DNA of 29,189 nt from an uncultured Oscillospiraceae bacterium (GTDB taxonomy: Bacteria > Bacillota > Clostridia > Oscillospirales > Oscillospiraceae): the NCBI GenBank assembly GCA_900754515.1, contig CAAEDD010000153.1:1-29189 (forward strand), given 5' to 3'. Positions 22,624 to 29,189 of the stretch are shown piece after piece. Positions within the stretch are counted from its first letter, which is position 1. Every line of letters starts with the position of its first letter. The notes below the pieces were generated by a model that worked only from the letters and a program-made list of their open reading frames with translations, searched no databases and was not told where the DNA came from. Made by a program: the position numbers and the translations under genes.

Positions 22624-22872
22624 TCAGCTTATCTCCTGATATTCTCCGTCTTCATTACGAAGAAAGATCTTCCCGCTTATCATATTGTTCTTTTTCAACA
22701 ATTCTCGTGCTTCGTTAAAGTGTCGGTACAGATATACGCCATAACCGCAGCCGCTGCTGCTCAGACCCTGCGGGGCCTTTACGACCTTAGCAGTTATCCC
22801 GCTGCGCTCCAGCAGAGCCGCACTGCGCTGGGCATAGGTCATAGACCGGCACATTATAAGATACTGCATCAT
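22624..22872 (-). CDS. DUF3343 family protein (putative Se/S carrier-like)
   Basis: The 82-residue protein MMQYLIMCRSMTYAQR continues with LLERSGITAKVVKAP, LSSSGCGYGVYL and an acidic end. It matches the DUF3343 family, small proteins found beside cysteine desulfurase-like and YedF-like genes and proposed to carry sulfur or selenium. C8 and C42 are candidates for the carrier thiols. I prefer the ATG pair at 22872/22869 behind GGAAG. The frame is open 31 codons further, but that part overlaps the terminator hairpin after ispF. The desulfurase GTG is 87 bases downstream, a looser spacing than elsewhere in the window. The carrier role is a hypothesis from gene neighbourhoods. Confidence 0.8.
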   Translation of the reverse strand: MMQYLIMCRSMTYAQRSAALLERSGITAKVVKAPQGLSSSGCGYGVYLYRHFNEARELLKKNNMISGKIFLRNEDGEYQEIS

Positions 22873-22923
22873 ATCGCTTCCAATTCTCCGCATATGCGGC
22901 ATGATGAGATATATACTCCGTGC

Positions 22924-22956
22924 AAAAAATCTCCGCACAGCATGAAGCTGTGCGGA
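22924..22956 (-). terminator. Intrinsic terminator after ispF
   Basis: A perfect ten-base-pair stem TCCGCACAGC/GCTGTGCGGA (22956-22947 with 22941-22932) with loop TTCAT is followed on the minus strand by GATTTTTT. This is the best terminator in the window. It lies about 60 bases after the ispF stop and closes the uvrA-to-ispF group. Confidence 0.85.
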
Positions 22957-22987
22957 ATCGTACATAGGCGGTACATCGCACAGATAT

Positions 22988-22996
22988 ATTATATCA
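22988..22996 (-). promoter_or_regulatory. Possible extended -10 promoter before the DUF3343 gene
   Basis: TGATATAAT (22996-22988) is a perfect TATAAT with the TG extension. No -35 box is visible at the right distance. It lies upstream of the terminator hairpin, so RNA from it would have to pass that hairpin before reaching the DUF3343 start. Confidence 0.35.
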
Positions 22997-23017
22997 TATG
23001 CGGAACGCCGCTCTTTG

Positions 23018-23494
23018 CTATTTGCTTTTCTCTATCAACACCACAGCATGGGCGGCTATGCCCAGACCTTCGCCGGTAAAACCCAGCCCCTCCTCTGTAG
23101 TGGCCTTAACGCTTACACTGTCAATGTCAATTCCCATCGCCTCTGATAATACTGTTCGCATAGATTGTATGTATGGAGCCAGCTTTGGGTGCTGAGCTAG
23201 CACGGTACAATCCACATTACATATACCGTAGTTCTTTTCTTTTAAAATCCGGCAGACCTTTTTTAAAAGTTCTATGCTGTCAGCCCCCAAATAGCTTGGG
23301 TCGTTATCCGGAAAGAGCTTTCCAATATCGCCCAGAGCAGCTGCGCCCAACAGGGCATCCATCAGCGCATGGGTTAGAACATCGGCGTCGGAGTGGCCAA
23401 GCAGTCCCTTTTCCCAGGGGATCTCCACTCCCCCAAGTATCAGCTTTCTGTCCGGCACCAGCCGATGCACGTCATAACCGTGGCCTATACGCAA
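23018..23494 (-). CDS. ispF: 2-C-methyl-D-erythritol 2,4-cyclodiphosphate synthase IspF
   Basis: IspF cyclises CDP-ME 2-phosphate in the MEP isoprenoid pathway. Metal-binding and core motifs are GHGYDVHRL near the start, LGHSDADVLTHALMDALLGAAALGDIGKLFP, and the C-terminal VSVKATTEEGLGFTGEGLG. I place the start at TTG 23494 because AGAGGTG lies six bases upstream and it yields the family's usual MRIGHGYDVHR (158 residues). A GTG at 23503, three codons earlier and overlapping ispD, is the alternative but has its ribosome binding site almost inside the codon. It follows ispD directly, as in many bacteria. Confidence 0.95.
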   Translation of the reverse strand: MRIGHGYDVHRLVPDRKLILGGVEIPWEKGLLGHSDADVLTHALMDALLGAAALGDIGKLFPDNDPSYLGADSIELLKKVCRILKEKNYGICNVDCTVLAQHPKLAPYIQSMRTVLSEAMGIDIDSVSVKATTEEGLGFTGEGLGIAAHAVVLIEKSK

Positions 23495-23495
23495 A

Positions 23496-24218
23496 TCATT
23501 CACCTCTGCTTTTAAGTATGGCTTCCGCCAGCACCATGTCTTCCGGTAAAGTAAGTTTGATGTTTCCGGTATCTCCCTCGACGGTATATGTGGAAAATCC
23601 CATCATATCCACGGCGGAGCAATCATCCGTCACTGTCAGACGCTTCTGTACAGCTTTTGTCAGTGCGCCTTTTATTATATCAGCGTCAAACACCTGCGGA
23701 GTCTGGACTCTTACAACCGTATCCCTGTTAACAGGGCCAATAATTACTCCTTCTGAGTCTACCATCTTCAGAGTATCCGTACTGGGAATAGCGGGAACGG
23801 CAGAAATGTGCTCGTTTGCTCCTTGTATAACTCTTTCAATAAGTTCCTGGCTAACCAAAGGGCGAGCGCCGTCATGGATAGCGATTAACTTGGCGCCCTT
23901 GCGGACTGCCGACACACCTGCAAGAGAAGACTCAACTCTTGTAGCACCACCGGATATGACCTGAGTCACCTTGCTGATATCATAGAGTTTTATCATGTCC
24001 GCAATTGCCACTATCTTTTCCGGCCTTGTGACAACCACAATATCGTCCACCATTGGGCTCTTCTGAAAAGCCATAAGCGTTCTGATTATAACCGGTTTTG
24101 AGCCAAGAGTCATGAGCATTTTGTCACTGCCCATGCGTTCAGAGCTTCCGGCTGCAACTATTACCACCGAGCAATGGGGAAATTTCTGTTTCCTTCTGAA
24201 GAGTTTCTTCAGTTTCAT
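23496..24218 (-). CDS. ispD: 2-C-methyl-D-erythritol 4-phosphate cytidylyltransferase IspD
   Basis: IspD transfers CMP from CTP to MEP in the MEP isoprenoid pathway. The 240-residue protein has the nucleotide-binding VVIVAAGSSERMGSDKM near residue 18, IAIHDGARPLVS in the middle, and VVRVQTPQVF toward the end. A short basic N-terminal extension (MKLKKLFRRKQKF) precedes the core and is longer than in many homologues. ATG at 24218 follows AAAGGAG by eight bases, which supports this start. Isoprenoid precursors feed undecaprenyl phosphate for the cell wall, which may explain the nearby mreB. Confidence 0.95.
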   Translation of the reverse strand: MKLKKLFRRKQKFPHCSVVIVAAGSSERMGSDKMLMTLGSKPVIIRTLMAFQKSPMVDDIVVVTRPEKIVAIADMIKLYDISKVTQVISGGATRVESSLAGVSAVRKGAKLIAIHDGARPLVSQELIERVIQGANEHISAVPAIPSTDTLKMVDSEGVIIGPVNRDTVVRVQTPQVFDADIIKGALTKAVQKRLTVTDDCSAVDMMGFSTYTVEGDTGNIKLTLPEDMVLAEAILKSRGE

Positions 24219-24248
24219 CTGCAGCTCTCCTTTCCGGGTTTAAAGAAT

Positions 24249-25280
24249 TTATCCTTTCAACTGGCGCTTTCTGTAAAAATTCATCATGCCGTCCTGAAGG
24301 TCTTCCAAATGCATGAGCATTTTGCCAGCACCATAGGCAGCGCAGGATACTGCGTCATCCACCACCACTGTACGGATACCGGTGCTGCGCTCAATAAGTC
24401 TGTCTATGCCGTATATCAGGCTGCCGCCGCCAGACATGATAATACCGTTCTTGTCCAAATCTCCAACCAGCTGAGGCGGCGTGCGCTCCAGCACGGTGTG
24501 TATGGCTTCCAAAATATAATTCATTGGCTCCACAAAAGCTTCGATAAGCTCCGTGGAGCTGACCTGAACTGTCTTCGGCAGGCCGTTTGCCATATCACGC
24601 CCTTTTATTTCTTCATATCCTATATCCGGGCGCTGTATTACACAGCCTATGCTTCGCTTCAATTCCTCAGCTGTGCTCAGGCCAATAAGCATATCATATT
24701 TCTGTTTTATAAATCTGACAATAGATTCGTCAAAACTTGAGCCGGCCATCTTTATAGACTCGCATTCGACAACTCCCCCGGCAGAGACAATGGCTATCTC
24801 CGTGGTACCGCCGCCGATGTCTATTATCATATGGCCGTCAGCCTTGGAGATATCTACACCGGCGCCCAGGGCGGTAGCCACAGCAGTCTCAAGCAGGTAA
24901 ACCTTACGTGCGCCGGCCTCAATGGCTGCGTCAATCACGGCGCGCTCCTCCACGCCTGTGATGCTGCTGGGCACGCAGGCCAGTATACATGGCTTGAAAA
25001 GGCTGAAAGAGGTAATGCGGCTGACAAGCTCCCTGAGCATCTGGGCGGTAATCTCATAGTCGGATATAACGCCGGCATTTATGGGGTGGATAGCCACAAT
25101 ATTGGCAGGAGTACGTCCCAGCATCTTCTGTGCGTCCTGACCGATTTTTAGAATCCTGCCGCTAAATTTGTCAACGGCCACCACGGTGGGCTCCCTGGTC
25201 ACAACACCCTTGCCCTGCTCAAAAAGCAGAGTAGAAGATGTACCCATATCAACAGCAATATCTCTCTCAAAAAGATTCAT
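24249..25280 (-). CDS. mreB: MreB/Mbl-family rod shape-determining actin homologue
   Basis: MreB-type proteins form membrane-bound filaments that guide lateral wall synthesis. The 343-residue protein has phosphate-1 VDMGTSSTLLF (canonical DLGTANTL, so slightly divergent), phosphate-2 IDIGGGTTEIAI, and the adenosine motif MSGGGSLIYGID. It begins with a short amphipathic NLFERDIAVD. No mreC or mreD is nearby, so this is probably a stand-alone paralogue (Mbl or MreBH like), and the exact subtype cannot be decided by eye. GAGGAG lies about seven bases before the ATG, 25 bases after comFC. Confidence 0.92.
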   Translation of the reverse strand: MNLFERDIAVDMGTSSTLLFEQGKGVVTREPTVVAVDKFSGRILKIGQDAQKMLGRTPANIVAIHPINAGVISDYEITAQMLRELVSRITSFSLFKPCILACVPSSITGVEERAVIDAAIEAGARKVYLLETAVATALGAGVDISKADGHMIIDIGGGTTEIAIVSAGGVVECESIKMAGSSFDESIVRFIKQKYDMLIGLSTAEELKRSIGCVIQRPDIGYEEIKGRDMANGLPKTVQVSSTELIEAFVEPMNYILEAIHTVLERTPPQLVGDLDKNGIIMSGGGSLIYGIDRLIERSTGIRTVVVDDAVSCAAYGAGKMLMHLEDLQDGMMNFYRKRQLKG

Positions 25281-25305
25281 ATGTGTCTCCTCTATACTTT
25301 TGAAT

Positions 25306-25959
25306 TTATCCCTTGCTTCTGGCCACGGCGGCGCAGTACACAGCTACAGCCCCGGCCTTTTTCAGCACTCCCGCCGCCTCAGACAGCGTTGCACCGGTGG
25401 TCACGATATCGTCAACCAACAGTATTTTCTTTCCTTTTATAAGTTCCGGTTTAATACATGTATATATTCCCCTCACGTTAGCCCTTCGCTTTTCCGGGCT
25501 GCCTGTGCCGGACTGGGGAGGATTATCCTTTATTTTTTTGAGAAGGCGGGCACAGGAAATATCCTGGCGTTTGGACAAAAGTACGGCCAAAAGTTCCGCC
25601 TGATCGTAGCCCCGCTTTCTGAGCCTGCGGCGGCTCAAAGGTATCCAAGTGATAATATCGCAGGAAATATTGTTTTCGTCAATACATTTTCCGATAAATT
25701 CGCTATAAATATCCGCATAGGCCGTAAGAGAAGAAAACTTATAGCGATGCAGAGACTCCCGTACATCCCCCTCATAATACAGCGGGACGATACACTTATC
25801 AATATTTTTAAGGCTCCGTGCCTGCCCGTCCGCCGGTACAAAGGGCAGCTTCTTTTCGCAGAATCTGCACACTCCCTTTACATTGTCAGGCAGCAGTCTT
25901 CGGCAGAAGGCACAGCGTGGCGGATATATAAGGTCAAGGATCCAGTCTATTATCTTCAT
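25306..25959 (-). CDS. comFC: ComF family protein (ComFC-like phosphoribosyltransferase fold)
   Basis: The 217-residue protein has an N-terminal zinc-ribbon with C16-C19 and C31-C34 (CAFC...CRFC). A PRTase domain follows, with the arginine-rich WIPLSRRRLRKRGYDQAELLA and the PRPP loop ILLVDDIVTTGATLSEA near 175-190. ComFC/GntX proteins aid DNA uptake during competence or reuse of DNA; the biochemical activity is not settled. The ATG overlaps the recD2 stop (ATGA), so the DNA helicase and the ComF protein are translationally coupled. No comFA is visible. Confidence 0.92.
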   Translation of the reverse strand: MKIIDWILDLIYPPRCAFCRRLLPDNVKGVCRFCEKKLPFVPADGQARSLKNIDKCIVPLYYEGDVRESLHRYKFSSLTAYADIYSEFIGKCIDENNISCDIITWIPLSRRRLRKRGYDQAELLAVLLSKRQDISCARLLKKIKDNPPQSGTGSPEKRRANVRGIYTCIKPELIKGKKILLVDDIVTTGATLSEAAGVLKKAGAVAVYCAAVARSKG

Positions 25960-28178
25960 TCCACACCGCAGAGCTTTCGAAGCCGCACACGCAGGGCAGT
26001 ATACCTGTTGGACTGACGGTAGTTGTCTATCATCTGATAGGCGGTTTGGTCGTCGCCCACAATTATCATAAGTTCTTTTGCTCTGGTCACTGCCGTATAC
26101 AGCACTCCCCTGGTCATGAGCATCTGAGATCCTGAGCCAAGAGCCAGTATTACAGCTCTGTACTCGCTGCCCTGTGCCTTATGGACGGTTATCGCCCAAG
26201 CATGCTCCAACTCTATTAGGGAATCAAAGCCAAAGCTGGCAACACGCCCGTCGAAATCTACGGTTATAGTCTCGGCTTCCTGGTCTATGCTTTCCACCGT
26301 GCCTATGTCTCCGTTATATATGCCCGTTCCGCTCTCCGTGCCCTCCCGGTTTTTCCACATTATATCATAGTTGTTACGTATCTGCATAACCCGGTCCCCT
26401 TCCCGGAAAACCGCGTCACCAAAAAGTTTTTCCTTTTTATCTTTACCGGCTGGATTCAATACCTCCTGCAGACGCCTGTTCAGGTTTACCGTGCCCATCT
26501 CTCCTTTACGTGTTGGAGACAGAACCTGTATATCCTCCGGAGGTATTTTCATTTTACCCGGCAGGCGCACGGAGCAGAGTTCAGTTATTGTTTCCACCGA
26601 GCTTGCTGCCTGCAGCCGCTTGAGTCGAAAAAAATCCCCGGAATTTTCTGCCAAATTAGGGTGTTCGCCTTTATTAATCATGTGGGCGTTGCGAATTATC
26701 CGGCTGCCCTCGTTCTGGCGGAAAATCTCCGTTAGGCGCACAGTGGGAATCACCTGACTTCTCAGCAACGCTGAGAACACATTTCCCGGCCCCACCGGGG
26801 GCAGCTGGTCGGCATCTCCCACCATTATGAGCCTGGCCTGGGGAGGCATGGCCCGAAGCAGAGCGTCCATCAGGCATATATCCACCATGGAGCCCTCATC
26901 CAGGATCACTGCATCACAGTCCAGCATATCGCTCTCGTCTTTTGTAAATATTACCCGGTCCCCCTCCTCATCAAACCTGGCGCCCAGCAGCCGGTGTACA
27001 GTGCTGGCTTCCTGTCCGGTGAGTTCGGTCATGCGTTTTGCCGCCCGGCCCGTGGGTGCAGTGAGCAAAGTCTTTAATCCTAGCTGCTCAAACATTGCCA
27101 AAATGGCCCGGATAGATGTGGTCTTTCCCGTGCCGGGACCGCCGGTTATCACAAGAAGTTGATTTTTGAGAGCCAGCTCCAGAGTGTTTCTCTGCATTGG
27201 TGCATACTTTATTCCCTGTCCTTTTTCCAGGGTGGACAACAGCTTGTTTATATCTACCCTATCGTTGAAACGGTGCTTGCTCATAGACGCAAAGCGCTCT
27301 GCCGCGTTAGTCTCAGCCTCGTACAGCTCCGGCAGATAGCAAGCCCGGCAGCCGGCAACTTCCTCGTAGCGCAGCCGTCCGTCATCAATAAGTTCTTCAA
27401 TACACTCATCAATGGATTCAGTGTCAAGTCCAATAAGCTCCGACGTCACCGCCGCAAGCTTTTCCCGGGGAATAAAGCAGTGGCCGTTTCCTGTATTATG
27501 GGCCAGTTCAAAGAGTATGGCAGCGCATATACGGTTTTTGCTGTGTTCCTCAATGCCCAGTTCCAAAGCCATTGTGTCGGCCTCAGCAAAGCTGCCGCCT
27601 ATCATGCTGCCAACAAGTATGTAGGGGTTTGCCTTAAGGGAATCCAGAGCCTCATCCCCATAATACTTATACATACGCATGGCAAGTATTGGCCGAAGGC
27701 CAAAAGAACACACAAATTCCATGAGCATACGCACACCGGCCTGTTGTCGGAAGCTATTGGATATCTGTTGGGCTTTGGCCTGGCTGATACCTTTTATCTC
27801 CGCAAGCTGCTGCCAGGAGTTGAGCATAACATCCAGGGTCTTGTCCCCGAAACGGTTCACAATCAATGAGGCCGTAGCGGGGCCAACTCCCTTTACCGAG
27901 CCTCCCGCAAGGAACTGGTAAATGGCGTTGGCGCTGGTAGGCAGCAGGCGCTGGGCAAACTCCGCCTTGAACTGGCGGCCATGAACACTGTGGTTAGTCC
28001 AGCTTCCGCTTATTATCATTGATTCCCCAGCAGCGGCATAAGGGAAACAGCCCACTACTGTGAGCGTTTCCCCGCTGTCATTTTTCAGCCGCAGGACAGT
28101 ATAGCCGTTTTCTTCATTTTTATATATGACGTTTTCTACTGTGCCGGATATTTCCAGCAGTTCGTTTTCCTGATCCAT
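25956..28178 (-). CDS. recD2: RecD2 family 5'-3' DNA helicase
   Basis: This 740-residue SF1B helicase is the RecD2 form found in bacteria without RecBC partners and linked to replication-fork upkeep and repair. An N-terminal OB-like domain (about 8-75) and helix-hairpin region (about 95-145, SVKGVGPATASLIV and IKGISQAKA) come first. Then follow Walker A GGPGTGKT (346-353), TAPTGRAAKRM, and Walker B LDEGSM (426-431, with Gly where DEAS is common). The last motifs are VHKAQGSEYRAVIL and RGVLYTAVTRAKE near the end. Its start lies inside the end of the upstream small membrane-protein gene, a 43-base overlap, and its stop overlaps comFC. Confidence 0.96.
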   Translation of the reverse strand: MDQENELLEISGTVENVIYKNEENGYTVLRLKNDSGETLTVVGCFPYAAAGESMIISGSWTNHSVHGRQFKAEFAQRLLPTSANAIYQFLAGGSVKGVGPATASLIVNRFGDKTLDVMLNSWQQLAEIKGISQAKAQQISNSFRQQAGVRMLMEFVCSFGLRPILAMRMYKYYGDEALDSLKANPYILVGSMIGGSFAEADTMALELGIEEHSKNRICAAILFELAHNTGNGHCFIPREKLAAVTSELIGLDTESIDECIEELIDDGRLRYEEVAGCRACYLPELYEAETNAAERFASMSKHRFNDRVDINKLLSTLEKGQGIKYAPMQRNTLELALKNQLLVITGGPGTGKTTSIRAILAMFEQLGLKTLLTAPTGRAAKRMTELTGQEASTVHRLLGARFDEEGDRVIFTKDESDMLDCDAVILDEGSMVDICLMDALLRAMPPQARLIMVGDADQLPPVGPGNVFSALLRSQVIPTVRLTEIFRQNEGSRIIRNAHMINKGEHPNLAENSGDFFRLKRLQAASSVETITELCSVRLPGKMKIPPEDIQVLSPTRKGEMGTVNLNRRLQEVLNPAGKDKKEKLFGDAVFREGDRVMQIRNNYDIMWKNREGTESGTGIYNGDIGTVESIDQEAETITVDFDGRVASFGFDSLIELEHAWAITVHKAQGSEYRAVILALGSGSQMLMTRGVLYTAVTRAKELMIIVGDDQTAYQMIDNYRQSNRYTALRVRLRKLCGVE

Positions 28179-28489
28179 GGGGCTTCTCCGTCCTCAACAA
28201 ATGTAACACAGACATGTCTCTCTGCCAGAGCCTGGGCAGTTGCCCGGGTATCCGCATCCAGCATGCTGCCTTGAATTATAATCTCTCCGTACAGTCTGCT
28301 GCTTCTCATAATAAACATCAACTCAATTACACTCTGCTCCAGTCTGGGTTCGCGGCCTCTCACCGTAAGCAGGATGAAACAACGGCTGTTTCTCCCAAGG
28401 CTAACCCTCATCGGCAGAGCACCTGCCGCCAGATACATCAACAGCAGACAGACAAGAAGCGCAGCAATTATCACAAATGCTTTGTACAC
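28136..28489 (-). CDS. Small membrane-anchored protein of unknown function between uvrA and recD2
   Basis: I do not recognise this 117-residue protein. It has one N-terminal hydrophobic helix (about residues 4-26, AFVIIAALLVCLLLMYLAAGAL). A predicted alpha/beta domain follows with strands such as CFILLTVRG, EIIIQGS and CVTFVEDGE separated by helices, a thioredoxin- or receiver-like rhythm without clear motifs. I choose GTG at 28489 with GGAGG eight bases upstream; a GTG three codons earlier sits on the ribosome binding site itself. The last 43 bases overlap recD2 in another frame. The strong ribosome binding site and ordered composition support a real gene. Confidence 0.7.
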   Translation of the reverse strand: MYKAFVIIAALLVCLLLMYLAAGALPMRVSLGRNSRCFILLTVRGREPRLEQSVIELMFIMRSSRLYGEIIIQGSMLDADTRATAQALAERHVCVTFVEDGEAPWIRKTNCWKYPAQ

Positions 28490-28535
28490 TCCTGGCACCT
28501 CCCCACATTATCCTATGGTAAGTGCCTGTACCATG

Positions 28536-29189
28536 TCACTGGAGAAGGGGCTTTAAAAACTGACCGGTAAAGCTTTCGGGACAGTTCGCGCAGTCTTCGG
28601 GAGTACCGGCAAAAACCAGCTCCCCACCGCCGTCCCCGCCCTCAGGTCCAAGGTCGATTATATGGTCGGCCACCTTTATAACATCCAGGTTGTGCTCTAT
28701 AACAACCACGGTGTTTCCGGCATCAACAAACTTATCCAGGATGTTTATAAGCCGGTGGACGTCTGCCACATGCAGACCGGTGGTTGGTTCATCCAGCACA
28801 TAAACCGTGGAACCTGTACTCTTCTTTGACAGCTCCGTTGCCAGTTTTACCCTCTGAGCCTCACCTCCGGAGAGCGTGGTGCTTGACTGGCCAAGTTTTA
28901 CATAGCCCAGCCCAACTTCATAGAGAGTCTTTATTTTACTGTATATTTTAGGCTGGTTTTCAAAAAAGCTGCAGGCCTCTTCCACCGTCATGTCTAGCAC
29001 GTCGGCAATACTCTTGCCCTTGTACTTAACTTCCAGGGTCTCCCGATTATAACGCTTTCCCCCGCAGACCTCACAGGGAACATATACATCCGGCAGGAAA
29101 TGCATCTCCACCTTCAAAAGCCCATCGCCGCAGCAGGCCTCGCAGCGGCCGCCCTTCACATTAAAGGAAAAGCGGCCCTGATTATATCC
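28536..29189 (-). CDS. uvrA: Excinuclease ABC subunit UvrA, C-terminal part (5' end outside window)
   Basis: Only the last 217 residues are inside; the frame is open to the right edge, beginning GYNQGRFSFN and continuing into a zinc module CEACCGDG...CEVCGGKRYN. The second ABC ATPase follows with signature LSGGEAQRVKLA, Walker B VYVLDEPTTGLH and the switch VIEHNLDV. UvrA is the damage-recognition ATPase of nucleotide excision repair, normally about 940 residues. Its TGA at 28536 lies about 46 bases before the next gene's GTG. There are no signs of decay. Confidence 0.97.
   Translation of the reverse strand, partial: GYNQGRFSFNVKGGRCEACCGDGLLKVEMHFLPDVYVPCEVCGGKRYNRETLEVKYKGKSIADVLDMTVEEACSFFENQPKIYSKIKTLYEVGLGYVKLGQSSTTLSGGEAQRVKLATELSKKSTGSTVYVLDEPTTGLHVADVHRLINILDKFVDAGNTVVVIEHNLDVIKVADHIIDLGPEGGDGGGELVFAGTPEDCANCPESFTGQFLKPLLQ

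Noticed and set aside
1..29189. CRISPR arrays, insertion sequences, tRNA genes, prophage or toxin-antitoxin genes
   Set aside because: I looked for regular repeats, terminal inverted repeats, transposase or integrase motifs and tRNA arms and saw none; nearly all of the sequence is explained by the listed genes.

Overview
The window looks like a chromosomal core region of a spore-forming Clostridia bacterium, most likely from the Oscillospiraceae/Ruminococcaceae side. This rests on gene order and protein families, because no rRNA or marker alignment could be run. The pointers are the Firmicutes order yicC-remA-gmk-rpoZ-priA-def-fmt-rsmB-rlmN-prpC-prkC-rsgA-spoVM, a SipL-type SPOCS/LysM spore protein, RecD2, a DUF3343/cysteine desulfurase pair and a type-A-like RNase P RNA. 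Every protein gene lies on the minus strand; only rnpB is on the plus strand. I see no insertion sequence, prophage, CRISPR array, tRNA or rRNA, and no sign of recent transfer.

Right part (about 22.6-29.2 kb, transcribed leftward): the C-terminal end of uvrA, a small membrane protein, recD2, comFC, an mreB-family gene, ispD and ispF. An intrinsic terminator follows ispF. Then come a DUF3343 protein and a class V aminotransferase/cysteine desulfurase-like enzyme, probably a sulfur or selenium handling pair.

Centre (about 5.4-21.4 kb): a good sigma-A promoter at 21381-21409 precedes a very compact gene train. It holds cdaA-cdaR (c-di-AMP synthesis), an RseC-like membrane protein, yicC, remA, gmk, rpoZ, priA, def, fmt, rsmB, rlmN, prpC, prkC and rsgA. 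Many junctions are TAATG or ATGA overlaps. The train covers second-messenger signalling, RNA turnover, initiator-Met processing, rRNA modification, Hanks-type kinase/phosphatase control and 30S maturation. It ends in a sporulation tail: a 50-residue membrane protein, a 20-residue SpoVM micro-gene and sipL, the last behind a plausible sigma-E promoter. SpoVM and SipL both work with SpoIVA at the forespore surface. Compared with Bacillus, coaBC (between rpoZ and priA), rpe/thiN (after rsgA) and glmM (after cdaR) are absent here.

Left part (1-5.3 kb): yebC with its own promoter, a membrane-anchored extracytoplasmic protein of unknown function, the rnpB RNA gene in the opposite orientation with a terminator hairpin, and murD followed one base later by a truncated YnbB/methionine gamma-lyase-family gene. 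The rnpB and murD promoters lie back to back.

The least ordinary part is 6.9-7.3 kb. It contains two genes shorter than common annotation cut-offs, a hairpin that would bury a ribosome binding site, and a sporulation-type promoter. I do not see a wholly novel multi-gene system.
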